Of a stretch of 64,000 nucleotides of DNA, positions 1-12,096 are shown one piece after another. How positions within the stretch are numbered: the first letter of the stretch is position 1; each line of letters begins with the position of its first letter. The notes under the pieces were generated by a model, which ran no database searches, had not been told where the DNA came from, and saw only the letters and a program-made list of their open reading frames with translations. Position numbers and translations under genes: made by a program. Origin of the DNA: Lomentospora prolificans (taxonomy: Eukaryota; Ascomycota; Sordariomycetes; Microascales; Microascaceae); assembly GCA_029532625.1 (NCBI GenBank), contig JARFXM010000003.1:124001-188000 (forward strand). Reading direction: 5' to 3'.

Positions 1-1278
1 CCCCATGGAGGAGATTCACCTGTCTACTACCGTTTACCTGTGGCAGTACTTGACGAGGACTAATTCGGCTGGTTTCTTCCTCGCTTTGTCTGGTGGCCTT
101 GACAGCTCTACTGTGGCACTCTTCGTTTACGGAATGGCTCGCACTGTTTTGGAGTCGATCAATGCGGGCGAAGAAAACACCCTTAGGGACTTAAGGATGG
201 TCATTGGCGACCAGAACTTTTCCCCCAAGAAGCCCGAAGAGATTGTCAACCGGCTCCTGCATACGTGCTACATGGGCACAGTCAACTCGTCTGATGAGAC
301 CGAGGGTAGGGCCAAGAAATTGGCAGAAAAGATTGGTGCATTCCACTCCAACATCACCATTGACGAGACCGTCGCGGCCAATGAGGTCATGATTCAAAAG
401 GCCCTCAACTTCCAACCTAGATTCGAGGTTGAGGGAGGTACCCGCGCGGAGAACTTGGCCAAGCAGAATATCCAGGCTCGTAGCCGAATGGTAATTGCTT
501 ATTCACTTGCTCAGCTGTCTACGACGGCTAGGAAGCTTCCTAGAGCGGGTACACCCTTGCTCGTTTTGGGATCCGGTAACGTCGACGAGGTATGGTGACT
601 TCCATTTCGTCAATTCTATTTTAGAAGTACTAACGCCGTTTGTCTAGAATCTCCGTGGATACTACACCAAGTATGACGCCAGTTCGGCGGATATCGCGCC
701 CTTGGGTAGCATCTCCAAGAACGATGCCAAGGCTTTCCAGCGGTGGGCTAGGCATCACTGGGATCTCCCTATTCTGACCGAATTCATCGAGGCCACACCC
801 ACTGCCGAGCTACTACCCCTCTCTGCCGGTGTTCAGGATGATGAGTCGGAGAACGAAATGGGCATGTCCTACGATGAGCTTTCCGTCTTTGGGGTAAGTA
901 CTATCACCCAAACCGAGAGTGCCCGCGATCTCCGAGCATTATCTCATGCTAACGACCCCGCAGATTCTCCGAAAGGTCGACAAGCTTGGGCCTTGGTCCG
1001 CCTATCTCCGCCTACTCAGCGACTGGAAGGACCGTCCAGGATACGGACCACGCCAGATTGCCGAAAAGGTCTTCCGGTTCTACAGGTACTACGCCATCAA
1101 TCGCCACAAGGCGACCATCGTCACCCCCAGCATCCATCTCTGCTCGTATAATCCAGACGACAACAGGCACGATCTGCGGCCGTTCTTGTACGTGGTCGAT
1201 TGGCCCTGGCAGTTTAGGAAGATTAGGGCGCATGTGGAGGAGCTGGAGAAAGGCTTGGCCAAGAAGAAAATGACTTAA
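1..1278 (+). CDS. QNS1: Glutamine-dependent NAD+ synthetase, C-terminal part (cut by window edge)
   Basis: The product makes NAD+ from nicotinic acid adenine dinucleotide, ATP and glutamine in the cytosol. Only the synthetase (ATP pyrophosphatase) domain is in the window; the N-terminal nitrilase-like glutaminase domain lies off the left edge. Exons are <1-589, 648-893 and 964-1278, joined in frame, with introns 590-647 (branch TACTAAC) and 894-963 (branch GCTAACG). The P-loop SGGLDSS lies near base 95. Further family landmarks are YMGTVNSSDET, ENLAKQNIQARSRM, LGSGNVDE running across intron 1 into NLRGYYTKYD, SADIAPLGSISKND, MGMSYDELSVFG and, near the end, PDDNRHDLRPFLY. The stop is TAA at 1276-1278. 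I assign the family with high confidence; the symbol follows the yeast single-copy gene, and a second paralogue cannot be excluded. Confidence 0.93.
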
Positions 1279-4200
1279 TTAGACTTCAAGAAATAGAACA
1301 GCATTGATGTAATAGTAGACATCGGCTCTTTACTTTCACACGGCGTGCGCTGGATAATTCCAACGTACACAACGCACTTACCTAAAAATGTGGCATTCAG
1401 AAGGATGAGTGCGGTGGTGCATATTATATATCCTGTAGCATAGGGAGCATGCTGGCTGGTCAGTCTTATCCGACTTTTTCAGAAACGTCACGTTGGGGGC
1501 GAGGCCCATGCAACCCAGCAGCGTTCGTATCATACTATCGCCGATGCGCCGCAGATTCCTATTTGCGATATGGCAGCGCAGAATTCTGAGCTTATCGAAT
1601 TATTAGGTTATCAACCTGTCCTTTCCTCTCAAGGGCCAGAGGGCACTGGTGCCTTTCCGGCGATGTCTTTGCAGAATATCCCAAAGATAGGAGTCAATAG
1701 AGCCTCCAGATCTCCAAATGCAACTCACGTCTGAGTTGAACTATCTCGGACTCATACCCCAACATGGTCTAATTCTAACTACCTGCTATTTTCCTTGCCG
1801 AACGCATGCTATCAAGACACTGATGCAAACAGTACTCAGGCAACGTCAACGTTTTCACCGCAGGTTGCTTGATTGGATCACTCTGGACTCCCTTGAGCTA
1901 GCACTTGTGACTCCTGATGGCCGGCTATCATGTCCCCAAGATGGAGGGGTTGCGGTTCTCCATAATGGGTTTAGGATGCAGTGGGACGAAGCGCAATAAT
2001 AAATATTTAGGTTCGGTTCAAACATATTGTTTCCCATATGTTTTAAATCCCCCTTGAGGTAGTAAGGGGATTTTCTAGCCTACTTTGAGGACATGTTCCT
2101 GACAGAATAACCCGGGAAGGAAGCAGGGGCCACTGAATTTCATTCGGCTGGATGATGCCCTCGATGGGAGGCTCAGACGAGGAAAAATCAGGCGCTTAGG
2201 CTTCTACAGCACGCTCTTGATGACACCAGCTCATCACAACTACAATTAGCCCTCATCGTCTTGGACACACACGTTCATCATACACATTACTACCCTCCTG
2301 CAACTGACTCTCGATCGGTTGCGCCCACTTATGATATACAGTACGTCTCTCGTGGGTTGATAGATGAGGGTGATCTTAAGCCCGACATTGCACGCCGGCG
2401 ATGTCACAGGTACAAACGCAGTGAGAATTACTTTGGGGCTCAGAAAAGTCCCAATCAACGCTGGCTGTCCGGATATGAGGAGAGGAGGTCTGTGAGCTTA
2501 GGATTGGATTACAGTCGCAATGATTAGCGTGTAGGGAAATCACTATGCAGACAAGAGAGTGGCTAGAAAGGCCAGGCTGAGCAGATGTACTATTAGCAGG
2601 TATTGAGCGGTAATAGGGTGCAGACTATAGGCGACATACACAAAAAACTCTCGGGACCGCTACTGGCCTTCAGTTTAGCCACCCCCTTCTTTTCGAAACT
2701 GACCGACTCGAAGAAGCAGGAAAGTTATATAAGCGGGCCCTTGAGGGTCCCGAGCTATTAGCCGTTGGCTCTTGAACACACTGTCGCGATGCAATCATTT
2801 CCACGCTGTTGCGGATATGGATGTGGGTCTCGAATGACAATGCTACGAGATCTGAACTGCATGCTGGCCTGTACCAACGCCGCTGAAGGCAAGGAAACGG
2901 GCGAGATGTTATGTTCAAGCATTTCTTTGCGCAATTGGCAAATAAATCAATTTCATTGCATCCACCAATTCGGTAAGCTGGGGTATATCTCACGATGCCC
3001 AGCAAATCATCACCTTTTTCAGCTCTATTTCACCTTTATCCCAAAGGGAGGAGTGAGGATTATACTGGCGGGTTGTACTTTCTAGCGTATGGCCTAAAAT
3101 GGGAGCAGAGGAGTGTGTCTCGACCCGCGCTCTCTTCGGACAGATTCGAAAGAGTTTGTGAACCGCAGCGCAACCAGGTCGGAGGAGAGCATGCTTCGGT
3201 GGTAACTCTGTAGTATTGACGCGCCTACGGATCTAATTAACCCATTTTTCGTATCCCTCTAGATCGGGCCTTATCCTACAATGTATAAATATAAGCACTC
3301 GTTCACATTGAGGAGAAGTATTACAAATTGGAGCACTGAACTTGGCAGAGGATTAGGCATTTGCCAGCGTGGCCATTCGCCGCATCAGCGAGGAGAAGTG
3401 GAGGCCAATCATCGACTCCAAGAAAGGGAGGTGGTTTGTCGTCCCATTTGATGCAGGACTTGACCCAAAGTGAAAATGAGGATGCACTGGGGGAGGTGGC
3501 TCGGGCTATCTACGGTCAGCGAGAGCGCTGCCCAGTGGATAGAGGGCGACATGCTCTTACTTCTGGAGGAGCGCTGGAGGCAGGTGCCACCAACACTTGC
3601 AAATGCTCGGAAATGGAGAAAAAAAGCTCTAAAAAAAAGTCTTGCCCGAATCGAACGGGCGACCACGGTCGACATCGCTAAAGTACCCCCCTGGATGCAC
3701 TGAATCTCTGGAACTCGACTGTAAGATGGCCCCGTACCTGAGCAAAAAAGAAAAAAAAAGAGGAACGGGTAGTAATCTCAAGCAAAAAAGAGTTCGGCCC
3801 CGGTGTTGCTGGCCTACATCTCTTGTCGTCTTTTGTCGTTTGTCGATGATCCCGCGGAAGTGACGAGACGGTTTGACCCGACTGTAACCAGCGCCTGACC
3901 TCGCGGGGTTTGACCATTAACCCGTTGAGGCACTCCGCCTCGCCATCCGATGGTTGCCTATGATCTTTCCGGAATATAAAAAGCATTATCGTTTCGAATA
4001 GCCACTCTTTTGTTGGGGGAAGGAGCCTTTCATTGATGGTCTGCTAACGTTGAGGAAGGAGCCTTCCGTGTCTGATCTACCGATGGCGAGTCAGAGAGCC
4101 ATTCTCCTACTTGTGCCGTCCATTCCTAACACCGTCTGGCAGATTCCACCAAATATAAGGCTCAGCGACGTATGAGCCCCTCCGGGTGACCTACAATGGG

Positions 4201-5525
4201 GGCGTTCGCTACACCTTCCAGGATCTGATCTGAGTCTAGTCACCCGATAACCACCGACATGGATGCTTGAACAGAGGGACTCAGGTCCACAAGCTTGACA
4301 GGTATATCCATGCACATCAATATCGGGATAACTGCTGGTTCTGACGGCGCGACCATGGGGCATATGCTGGCTCTTCTAACCTACCATCGACGATGCCCGT
4401 CCTTGACATCACGCGTGACCGTTCGATCAACTCCGCTCCGGAACTAAGGACTACTAAGTTACGACATCCGGACACGAAATCAGCGTAAACTTAGAGCCTC
4501 TGTGTCACGGGAGCTTCTGCCATTAAGTCCTGGGTTGATGCTGTAGATATGTCGAGTGCTGCATAATGAAGCGTCGTCCAACACGGTATCTTGTTTATCG
4601 ACGTAATTAGAAACTGACCCACCACCCTGTACCAACCGTACCTATAACATAGCGTATGGGCTTCTCGCCCTCCATCACGACGTATTAATGGTGCAGCAAT
4701 GGAGACCTCCCTTTCGCGTCCTCCAGACCGCTGTGGAACCTTTCTTCTCGTCAGGGGTCTTGAATACCGGAGACAGGGCCTCGAGGTACAACTTCAGAGT
4801 TTGGCGTTCTCGATGTCAAGCTAAGCATCCATTACGATGGAGCCCCGCCTCATTTGTTATTACAGACAGAAAGCTGTTGGCTTCGCCGCTCAAACTTGCC
4901 ACCGCACAGATAATGGATTCTTCAGTGCTAAATGTAACTAGTGATTATGGAAATGAAGAAGGCCGTGGCCGTAACTCTCTCATGACATCATAGCTCCTGA
5001 ATTCCCTCCCAATATTGGGCCAAAACATTGTCGTATTGTGAGCCGCACAGCTCCTATTATTTCCGAACAATCCGATCCGGCACGCCAGAGTCTCGCTAAA
5101 ATTCAGCTCATTGAACCTTTCAAACGTTAATTAGCGCGCTACTATTTGTGGAACCTCGAACGTGTCTCCTCAATACGATCCAGCAAAGTTCAGATCTAGC
5201 GGGGAGCCTAGCCTTATAGGGATCCGCGATGCCGCCCTAAATAAACGGCTTGGTCCGCCCGGCCCTGATTCGTAAAACGATGAGCTGATTGATGGCCAGG
5301 CGGAGTCCGCGGGCATGTAGTCTGGACCCTTTGAGCTTTTCCAACCTTAAAAGTTGGCTGCAATCCTTTCGAAATTCGTGACTCTTTTTTCAATGTGGCA
5401 TTATCGGCTCAGATTGAAGCACAACGAAGCCTGGTCGAGTACCCAACCCTTGGTGAAATGACGGGGGATCGAGATGGAATGTCTGAGAAAGTTGCAACGC
5501 CAGCGCGCCTAGGTAGGGGCTCCCC
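1279..5525. other. Gene-poor stretch of about 4.2 kb
   Basis: I recognise no intact gene here. Open frames are short, begin without promoter or splice context and show no family motif. A short coding-like stretch at about 3370-3460 (+) and another in a different frame at about 3500-3640 may be remnants, but I cannot assign either. A tRNA-like T-arm lies at 3640-3662 on the minus strand and is listed separately. Confidence 0.5.
3633..3670 (-). other. tRNA-like T-arm followed by a T-run (possible tRNA/SINE remnant)
   Basis: On the minus strand a perfect five-pair stem GCCCG/CGGGC closes the seven-base loop TTCGATT. This matches a tRNA T-arm and Pol III B box. Fifteen or so bases downstream is a run of eight T, the usual Pol III terminator. 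I could not find a matching acceptor 5' strand, a D-arm A box or a convincing anticodon arm upstream, so this is not an intact tRNA. It may be the 3' half of a tRNA or a tRNA-derived element, or chance. Confidence 0.25.
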
Positions 5526-7472
5526 ATGACGGTCAATTCTTCACTATTATCTCCAGTATATCGAACGCTCATGACTCAAAAAGCACGTACGCCCAGCTCA
5601 CCCACTCGCGATGATGAGGCGCACGCCTTCCGTGACACCGACGACGACGATCACGCCCGCCAATCAGCCATCATGACTCGGGACAGCCGACCCAGGGGCC
5701 TTGTATCGACCCGAGTCCGCCGCCGTATCGTCCTTCTCAAGGCGCTCTTTCGGTTGCTGATCACACTCGTCCTCGTGTCTTCGGTCTACGTTGTTCTCGT
5801 CGTGTATCAAAACGAGCAAGTCATGTCCAAGACGGCAAAGCGCTACTACAACGCCTTCGTGACTGGTTTGTTGATTCTCCTCGCCATCAACGTCGCGAGT
5901 GCTTTGAACGAGGTGGCGAAAAATTGCAGGTGGTGGATACTGAGTAGACGGTACCGACCTGCGCAAGATGTATTACGATTTCACCCCTGCGGGACGAACA
6001 GGAGCTCCGGAATCGCTGACCTCGGAATATTAGGTGGAAGAGATTCTCCGCGGCGACAGTATGAGGCACCTTTTAATTCTAGCTGTGAAGTTCAGAAACT
6101 TCACCATGAGCGCGGCAATCATATTTTGGGTGCTGCTCAACGTCGTAAGTGTCATCTGTGTGTCCGAGTCGTATTACTGTAAACTCTTAATTACAGGCTT
6201 CACAGCTCGCGTTTGCATCCATGAGTCTCACCTACTCTCTTGAAAGTAACTGGGATATGGCGTTACTCGTAGACGGAAACATTTCTTTGCCCATAATGGA
6301 GAACATCACCACCAACAACCTCGTCAAATCCGAAGCCAGCTGGCAAGAAGCCCAGGAATATACAGCCAACCGGTATGTCGTTGACTGGACTCCGACGTAC
6401 GAACCTTTTTTTTGGACTACTCGTTGCTAATTCATACCCCTTTAGGTACGGCTTGATGTCCCTCGCTTTCAAAACATCCGGACTGGATGAGAAGCCATCT
6501 CCAGGCCAGCTCTGGTACTCTGGAGATCCCACAATTTTCTGCGAAGAGGAGAATACAAGCGCCATGTGCACCTACGTTTTCCACGAGACTTCGCCGCAAT
6601 CTTTATTCCTTGACGACTATCTCCCCGTAAAGGCGTCAACAAATCGAAGCATTAATGCTACTGTAACTTGCGAGAGTTGGGTTGTTGTCGACGGTGGTAA
6701 CGGCACCACGGGAAACATTACAATCAAGACAGAGTCGGGTGATGTTTCCGTCCAAATGCCTCCGCAAGGCCGTCCAGATAGGACGATATTCATGCTTGAC
6801 GACGAATACGATTGCGGAGAAGGCTGTAGCGTCATCCAGGCGTCCGAGTTTTCGGACTCCTCCCCGTGGTTCTATAAATGTAACGTCACTGTCGGATCCG
6901 TTGCGAACGCGACCCGCTCGATTGAAGAAGTCAGCCTCAATCTAACCACACTGGCATCTGCTGCGATCGCCCTACGCGGCTTCGCCTCCACTTCTTCCGT
7001 TGACGGCGACGACAGTGTCCAGTACGCTGTGTACCCCGCCGAGACCGTGGTTGGATATCCAAACAACGGGTCTGTCGTCGGCATGGCGCTCACCATGTCG
7101 CGATTTGCTGTCGGAGTCATCGCCTTTACCGCCGAAAACAACGCCATGGTCACGGTGAATGGCAGGGAGCCCACGATTGGCACAAGGCTTCACATTGAAC
7201 ACTGGGACATTGTCAACGTCATTTTCATTCTCACCATAGCCGTTCAGTTACTTTTGGGTCTTGCCAATCTTTTCTTTGCACACAAGGTGGTCATTCCGAG
7301 TAATGGATTGGTCGATGAGGCGAGAATATTGAGGCCTATGATGAAGCAGGAGAATCCGGATAGCGTCATCTCCATGCAGAGGAGGCGGAAGCAAAAAGAC
7401 GTGTCGCAATGGATATACAGGAATAGACCCTTGGGCGACGGTGTGTTTGATTTGTACCTAGAGGAGAGGTAG
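5526..7472 (+). CDS. Fungal integral membrane protein of unknown function, four predicted TM segments
   Basis: Four exons join in frame: 5526-5969, 6034-6144, 6197-6372 and 6446-7472, giving 585 aa. A second in-frame ATG at 5571 would give 570 aa. The introns have GTATTA, GTAAGT and GTATGT donors. The N-terminal cytosolic tail is rich in Asp and Arg. Hydrophobic segments lie at about residues 75-97 (LLITLVLVSSVYVVLVVY), 110-130, 165-195 (across introns 1-2) and near the C-terminus (FILTIAVQLLLGLANLFF). Between the third and fourth lies a large loop of about 300 residues with many NxS/T sequons (NIS, NRS, NAT, NGT, NVT, NLT, NGS) and paired cysteines, so it is probably extracellular and glycosylated. 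The architecture resembles uncharacterised membrane proteins common in Sordariomycetes. I do not know its function. The 3' end faces the MFS gene, 239 bp away. Confidence 0.8.
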
Positions 7473-7711
7473 TATAGCTGCAAGCTCACACCAAATGAGC
7501 ATGTACCTCCCCGCGCTAATAAGGAAATTCCATGCTAGTGAGGCCATAATGCAAGCGAACTTGTGTCAAGTGGGATACTGCGAGTATTCTATGGCACTCA
7601 TCGTCACGTACAACGTTGGGAGAGCGGGGATTTCGTCTTGATTCGGCCTTGGATGAACTCAATAGAATTCCATTACTATTCGTAGATACTAATAAGCTAT
7701 CCCGTAAAACT

Positions 7712-9600
7712 CTACCCAGTGACTCGGCTAACCAGCCTATGCCTATAGACAAAGCTCCTCGCCTTCTTCCCAAAGATATACATGGGAATAGTGGTCAAGC
7801 AAACCGCGACAGTAATGCCACCAATAACGAAGAAGCAATCCCTGACACCCTGCACGGCAATCCAGTCATTGCAGTAAAACGTCAACCCGAAAGCGAACAA
7901 ATTCTTGACAAAGTTCATGATGGCGAACGCCTCGGACGACTCCTTTCGGTGGCAGTCGATGACGTAGACGACCAGGCCCGTAGTACCAAGTTGCACACCG
8001 AGGTTGATCAAGCCCATGCAGACGATGACCGGGATGGGCCAGGGGTCTTGGCTGTGAAGACTTTGGCCCCAGGCAAAGAAACCGGAGGCGGTAAAAGCGA
8101 GGAAGCTCACCATGACGGGCAGGCGGAATTCGGGTTCTTTATTGGAAGCATTTGTTTAGTATGACAATATTTTCTTTTTTGGAAGGGGGGTTGGTGGGGG
8201 GGGGGGGCGGGGTGGTATGGGTATTTCCTGATATCACGTACCGAATGTTCCCTTGTTGCGCTTCGACATGTACTTGGCAAGACCATCAATCAATGGACCA
8301 GCAACAGCGGTTCCGATAAGACTGGCCACGAACGAAGACATATTCGCCGCGCCAACGGCAGCCACGGAGAAGTTATACGGCGGGGCCGAAAAGATTTGCG
8401 ATAGTGTGATGGAGATGAGTACCAGCCAAGAAATGCACGTCGTGAACAACAGGGTTCCCCACATGACGATGGGCGAGGCAAGCATGAAGAACGGCAGGAT
8501 GAGGGTCCTCCAGAACGAAACCTTGTCCCAGTACCCGTCGTACGGCAAGAGTTCGCGCACAAATGACTTTCGGGGCTCGGTTTCCGATGGGGCTGCGGCC
8601 TCCCGTGAGCCTTCGTTGTGGTCGACCTGGACCTTCTCTGCCATTCCATCGACGACGACGGTCTTGTCACCAGTGTCAATGTCGAGGGCACCCTTTCGGT
8701 GGTAAGCGGACTCGGGCATGAAGAGGATGGTAAGGATTGTTTGGATAGCGAAGGCGCCGCCCATGGCGTGTAGACAAATGCGGTATGAGCTGTACTGAAT
8801 GATAGCACCAGCTGTGATGGTTGGGGAGAAGGGTTAGCCTTCAATAATCTGACAGTTGATGTCGTTTGGGTAGATAATGCCACTTACCAATTGGCGATGC
8901 CAAATTGATGCCTCCAAGCACACCCAGGTTGAAAATAGCATTCCTGTAACCTCTCTCGTGTACAAACCAGACATCCGAAATCGACGCGGGAACCAGGGCC
9001 TCCATGGGTGCCATGCAGAAACCCTGAACCGCCCTTGCAGCGGCAAGAGATGCAAAACTCTTCGCCTCGGCGGCCCAGAAGCAGGAGGCCATCAGGCCGA
9101 GCGATGTGGCAATGTAGATCGGCCGCTTTCCAATCTTGACAGCCAAAGTATTTAGCAACAAGCTACCGACGGCGATAGCAACGATACACGAGCCCTGAAG
9201 GCCGAGAGTAAATCGCTGGAGGGGCACGCCGAAGTCTTCGGCAAGCGGGACGATGGCGGATGTCAGGAGAGGACCGACAGCTGTTTTTAAACAGTTGTTA
9301 TTAATATCATCCCACAAGATGAGGACAGAATGGCTGAGAGCCGGACTTACCGCCAACGCATCCACAGCCGTAGGCAAATGCGACGGTGAACATTTCCTTC
9401 TTCCATCGTGGCCAATTATACGGGTCATTTGGCGAATCCGACGGTTGCGGGACGAGCACAATTTCGCCAGTAGGATCAAGCTTGAGCAGGCCAGGAGTGA
9501 CGCCGTCTACGTTCTCGACATCCTGCCTGCTGAGCTCGTTAAGAGGCGATGTGCCCGGCACATGCTCAAGCTTGCGGTCTTCGAGAATACCGAGAGGCAT
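7712..9600 (-). CDS. MFS transporter (fungal general-substrate type), 545 aa
   Basis: A plasma-membrane proton-coupled permease; the substrate cannot be read from sequence. Exons in transcript order are 9600-9351, 9280-8888, 8811-8242 and 8136-7712, and all junctions keep frame. The N-terminal cytosolic stretch carries DPTGEIVLVPQPSD followed by a DPYNWPRWKK motif, typical of a large fungal MFS group. TM segments follow, including AIAVGSLLLNTLAVKIGKRP (loop 2-3 signature), the FCMAPMEALVP helix, NLGVLGGINLASPIAG, and in the last exon FFVIGGITVAVCLTTIPMYI. The central loop (about residues 245-300) is charged. Intron 3 (8137-8241) holds a long G/C tract, listed separately. A TATA-like TATAAG sits near 9720-9728, about 120 bp upstream. 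Two dehydrogenase genes lie just upstream, so co-function is possible. Confidence 0.9.
8183..8213. repeat. G-rich tract inside MFS intron 3
   Basis: The plus strand has runs of G6, then GG, then ten or more G, then GCGGGG. On the coding (minus) strand this is a C-rich pyrimidine tract located between donor (8241) and acceptor (8137). It has the spacing of a possible G-quadruplex on the plus strand. Confidence 0.8.
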
Positions 9601-10501
9601 TGTCGACGGTCAAATGGGCGAGGCAGATGATCGATTAGTATCCAGTGCCTACAGGAGAGAGTCTGAGGTCTGCGGAAAACAGCTCTACGGCTCAAGGTCA
9701 AGTTGGATGGAGCCGGCTCTTATATCTATGTCCCGAACACCCCTGGCGACCACCACCGATCTGCGGAGGGAGAGGCTGAGGTCGACTCTCAGACCCCGAG
9801 CTTGACCTGTGCGGCACCCAGCATCCAGTGAAGGTCTAGACTAATAGAAGCTAGCGACCCGATCAGGAGACAATCGACCCCACACGCCTTGGAGCTGTTG
9901 TGCACACCCTGGAACCGAGTGCCCTCCGCCAGTTTGGGGAATGATTTATCTAGAGGAGTCAGCTACTTCGTATGCTTGACATTGTGGGGAAAGGCCAGTG
10001 CAATGTGGCGCCAAGTGCTGGTTTTTGGAGAAGTGATCTCGCCCGGCAATGCCATTATTGGCTTATACTGGCCTAGACTTCGTGGGAGCTAAGCATTGGA
10101 AGTATGCTAACGCAATCCGGGGGGCGGGTCCGGGGAAACAATTTTCTACAACTCTAAGAACCGCTAATACAAGTTGGTCAGCCTGGCTGTCCGAGGCCTG
10201 GCGATACGGCATGGTGGACGAGATCGGGTATAAGAAGCCGGGAGGGATATAGAGCGGGGAACAGCGCTTCGGCAGTTCCCAACTTCTTGTAAATTATCTG
10301 GAGATTACCCCACACGTTTCACACACCAAAGGACGCTATCCGATGCACATCAAGAGTATCGAGTGGTTCTCCGCAGATGACACGCACATTACCAAGACTC
10401 TTCTTGCCACTACTGACGTGTTGAATGCCTGGCCAACCTCCGCACGCACTGGCCAATCTAATCTCCGCCCGCCCAGCCCCTGCCACCCTCCGCCCCTTGA
10501 T
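9601..10501. other. Intergenic region upstream of MFS gene
   Basis: About 900 bp between the MFS start and the 3' end of the minus-strand dehydrogenase. A TATA-like element near 9720-9728 (minus strand) fits MFS transcription. I see no further gene. Confidence 0.5.
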
Positions 10502-11544
10502 CTACGCATACCCCAGATTCCAAAACGTTTCCAGGTTTTTACGGCTGTCTTCGTCGACATAGTCTGGAGGTGCCCGAATTGTCACGCTGTCGCCGTGAAT
10601 CTCGGCAACCTGGCCATTCAGTGAGGGATCCGCAATGAACTGAGCGACGCCCTTGGTGAGGGTCGACATTGGCGTAACGATCATAGGCTTGAAGAGGTCT
10701 TTGCTTGGAGCAATATTTGTTTCTAATACATCGGAATCTTAGCGGACGAAATTTTAAAACCGGGCGGGCCCATTGGAAAATGGAAGCATGTAATTAATCC
10801 TTGACCATTGTATCATTTTGTTCTTTGGGTTGGACGTACCGAGCACAGCTGGCGCAAGCGCATTGATTTGAATCTTGGACCTTTCCAAAGCAGGACCGAG
10901 GGACCGGACGAGATTAACGAGGCCCGCTTTGGCAGCTGCGTATAGCGGTGCGACCGGGAACGGGTACACGCCTGCGTTTGAAGCCGTCACGATAACCGAC
11001 CCTCTGGAAGGAGAGCCATCGTCCTTGTTCTTGTGCATGTAATGGAGCGCCAGTTTTACAGCTGAGCAGCACGCACGCCGTTAGTTCCAAGTATTAATTA
11101 AAATTTGCCAACAAATAATTTTTCACGCGCGGACGTTCATTCTTTTTGCAACGTACAGTAGATGGCGCCGAGAAAATTCACGTCGATGGATTTGATGTCT
11201 GGCTTGACGGGCGCATCATCTTCTACCCGCACAATGCTGCTCTGGCCCTGCTCAGAGATGCCCGCGTTGGCCATGACTACGTCGATCCGCCCGTGCTCTC
11301 CGTATACCTTCTTGAAGACGGCAGCCTGCTCTTCCCAAGACGAGACGTCGCACTTGTCGAAGGATACGGACGCCTGCGGGTATTCGGCGGTGACTTCGGC
11401 GATGATGCCGGGTCCGGTCGCGCCGTTGATGTCCAGGACAGCAACTTTGTGGCCCTGGGATGCGAAATGTCGCGTCATTGCGAGGCCGATGCCGCTCGCG
11501 CCTCCGGTCACTATGACGGATTTCTGGATCTGAGAGGAAGCCAT
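10502..11544 (-). CDS. Short-chain dehydrogenase/reductase (classical SDR), 276 aa
   Basis: An NAD(P)-dependent oxidoreductase; the substrate is unknown. Exons in transcript order are 11544-11157, 11061-10840 and 10722-10502, with introns using GTACGT donors and in-frame joints. The Rossmann nucleotide-binding motif TGGASGIG is at residues 13-20. An acidic residue after strand 2 (VLDIN, about residue 38) favours NAD(H). NAG is at 93-95. The catalytic Ser157 lies 13 residues before Tyr170 in the YAAAK motif (Tyr170, Lys174), the expected spacing. General resemblance is to 15-hydroxyprostaglandin-dehydrogenase-like fungal SDRs. It is divergent to the second SDR at 12097 across about 550 bp. All catalytic residues are intact. 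Confidence 0.9.
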
Positions 11545-12096
11545 GTTCGTTATTTCCTAATTACTCGAGCGAAAGGGATTGTCGCGATAGATCGTCTGGA
11601 ATTATCGCAAGAGATGCTGGTCTGGACATTCATGAAAGGGTGGAACACACCTCCATCAATCTGGAATGCCCCGGGGATAAAAGTAGGTCCCGAAATCATG
11701 CTGCAGATATCTACCGATGCCACCCCGGTCGCTCGGATAGTGGCTTCAGCCAAAGCCGGACTCGCCCCAAAACCCCGCAGGGGAACTATCCAAGAGGAAA
11801 CAGCTCTACTCAGGTGACTCGGCAACCACTACACCGCAAAGGGAATGGCTGATCGTTAGTGTGTTTGAACTCCGCTCGCTAGCTCCGTGCTGGGCGGTTG
11901 GAGTGGTTTGTCCATGAACGGATCTCATCCGGCACCTCGGTTTGTCGAACGAAACGAAACTGGGGAAATCAGATTCCCCTCAAAAACAGGAAAAGAAAAG
12001 GGAAATATAGCGCTCCGGACCATTCGTGGCCATTACAAGGATATCCTCTCACCGCATAACCTTTGTCGTCATTCGAAACAGAAACCACACTACACA
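11545..12096. promoter_or_regulatory. Shared divergent promoter region of the two SDR genes
   Basis: The start codons of the two dehydrogenases lie 552 bp apart, pointing outward. The interval holds an imperfect palindrome GGGGAAATCAGATTCCCC at 11962-11979 with perfect 6-bp arms, preceded by a repeated ACGAA motif (about 11948-11958). These are candidate regulator sites. Bidirectional control is inferred from geometry only. Confidence 0.45.

Noticed and set aside
3361..3703. Overlapping open frames with coding-like composition
   Set aside because: No start or splice context, no family motif, and the frames change after about 90 bp. Too little to call a gene.
7616..8164. 182-aa open frame on the plus strand over the MFS gene
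   Set aside because: Antisense shadow of MFS exon 4. No motif.
10723..10839. Frame running through the SDR intron (extending the middle exon)
   Set aside because: Reading through loses the C-terminal SDR region. The spliced joint 10840/10722 keeps the frame and the family length.
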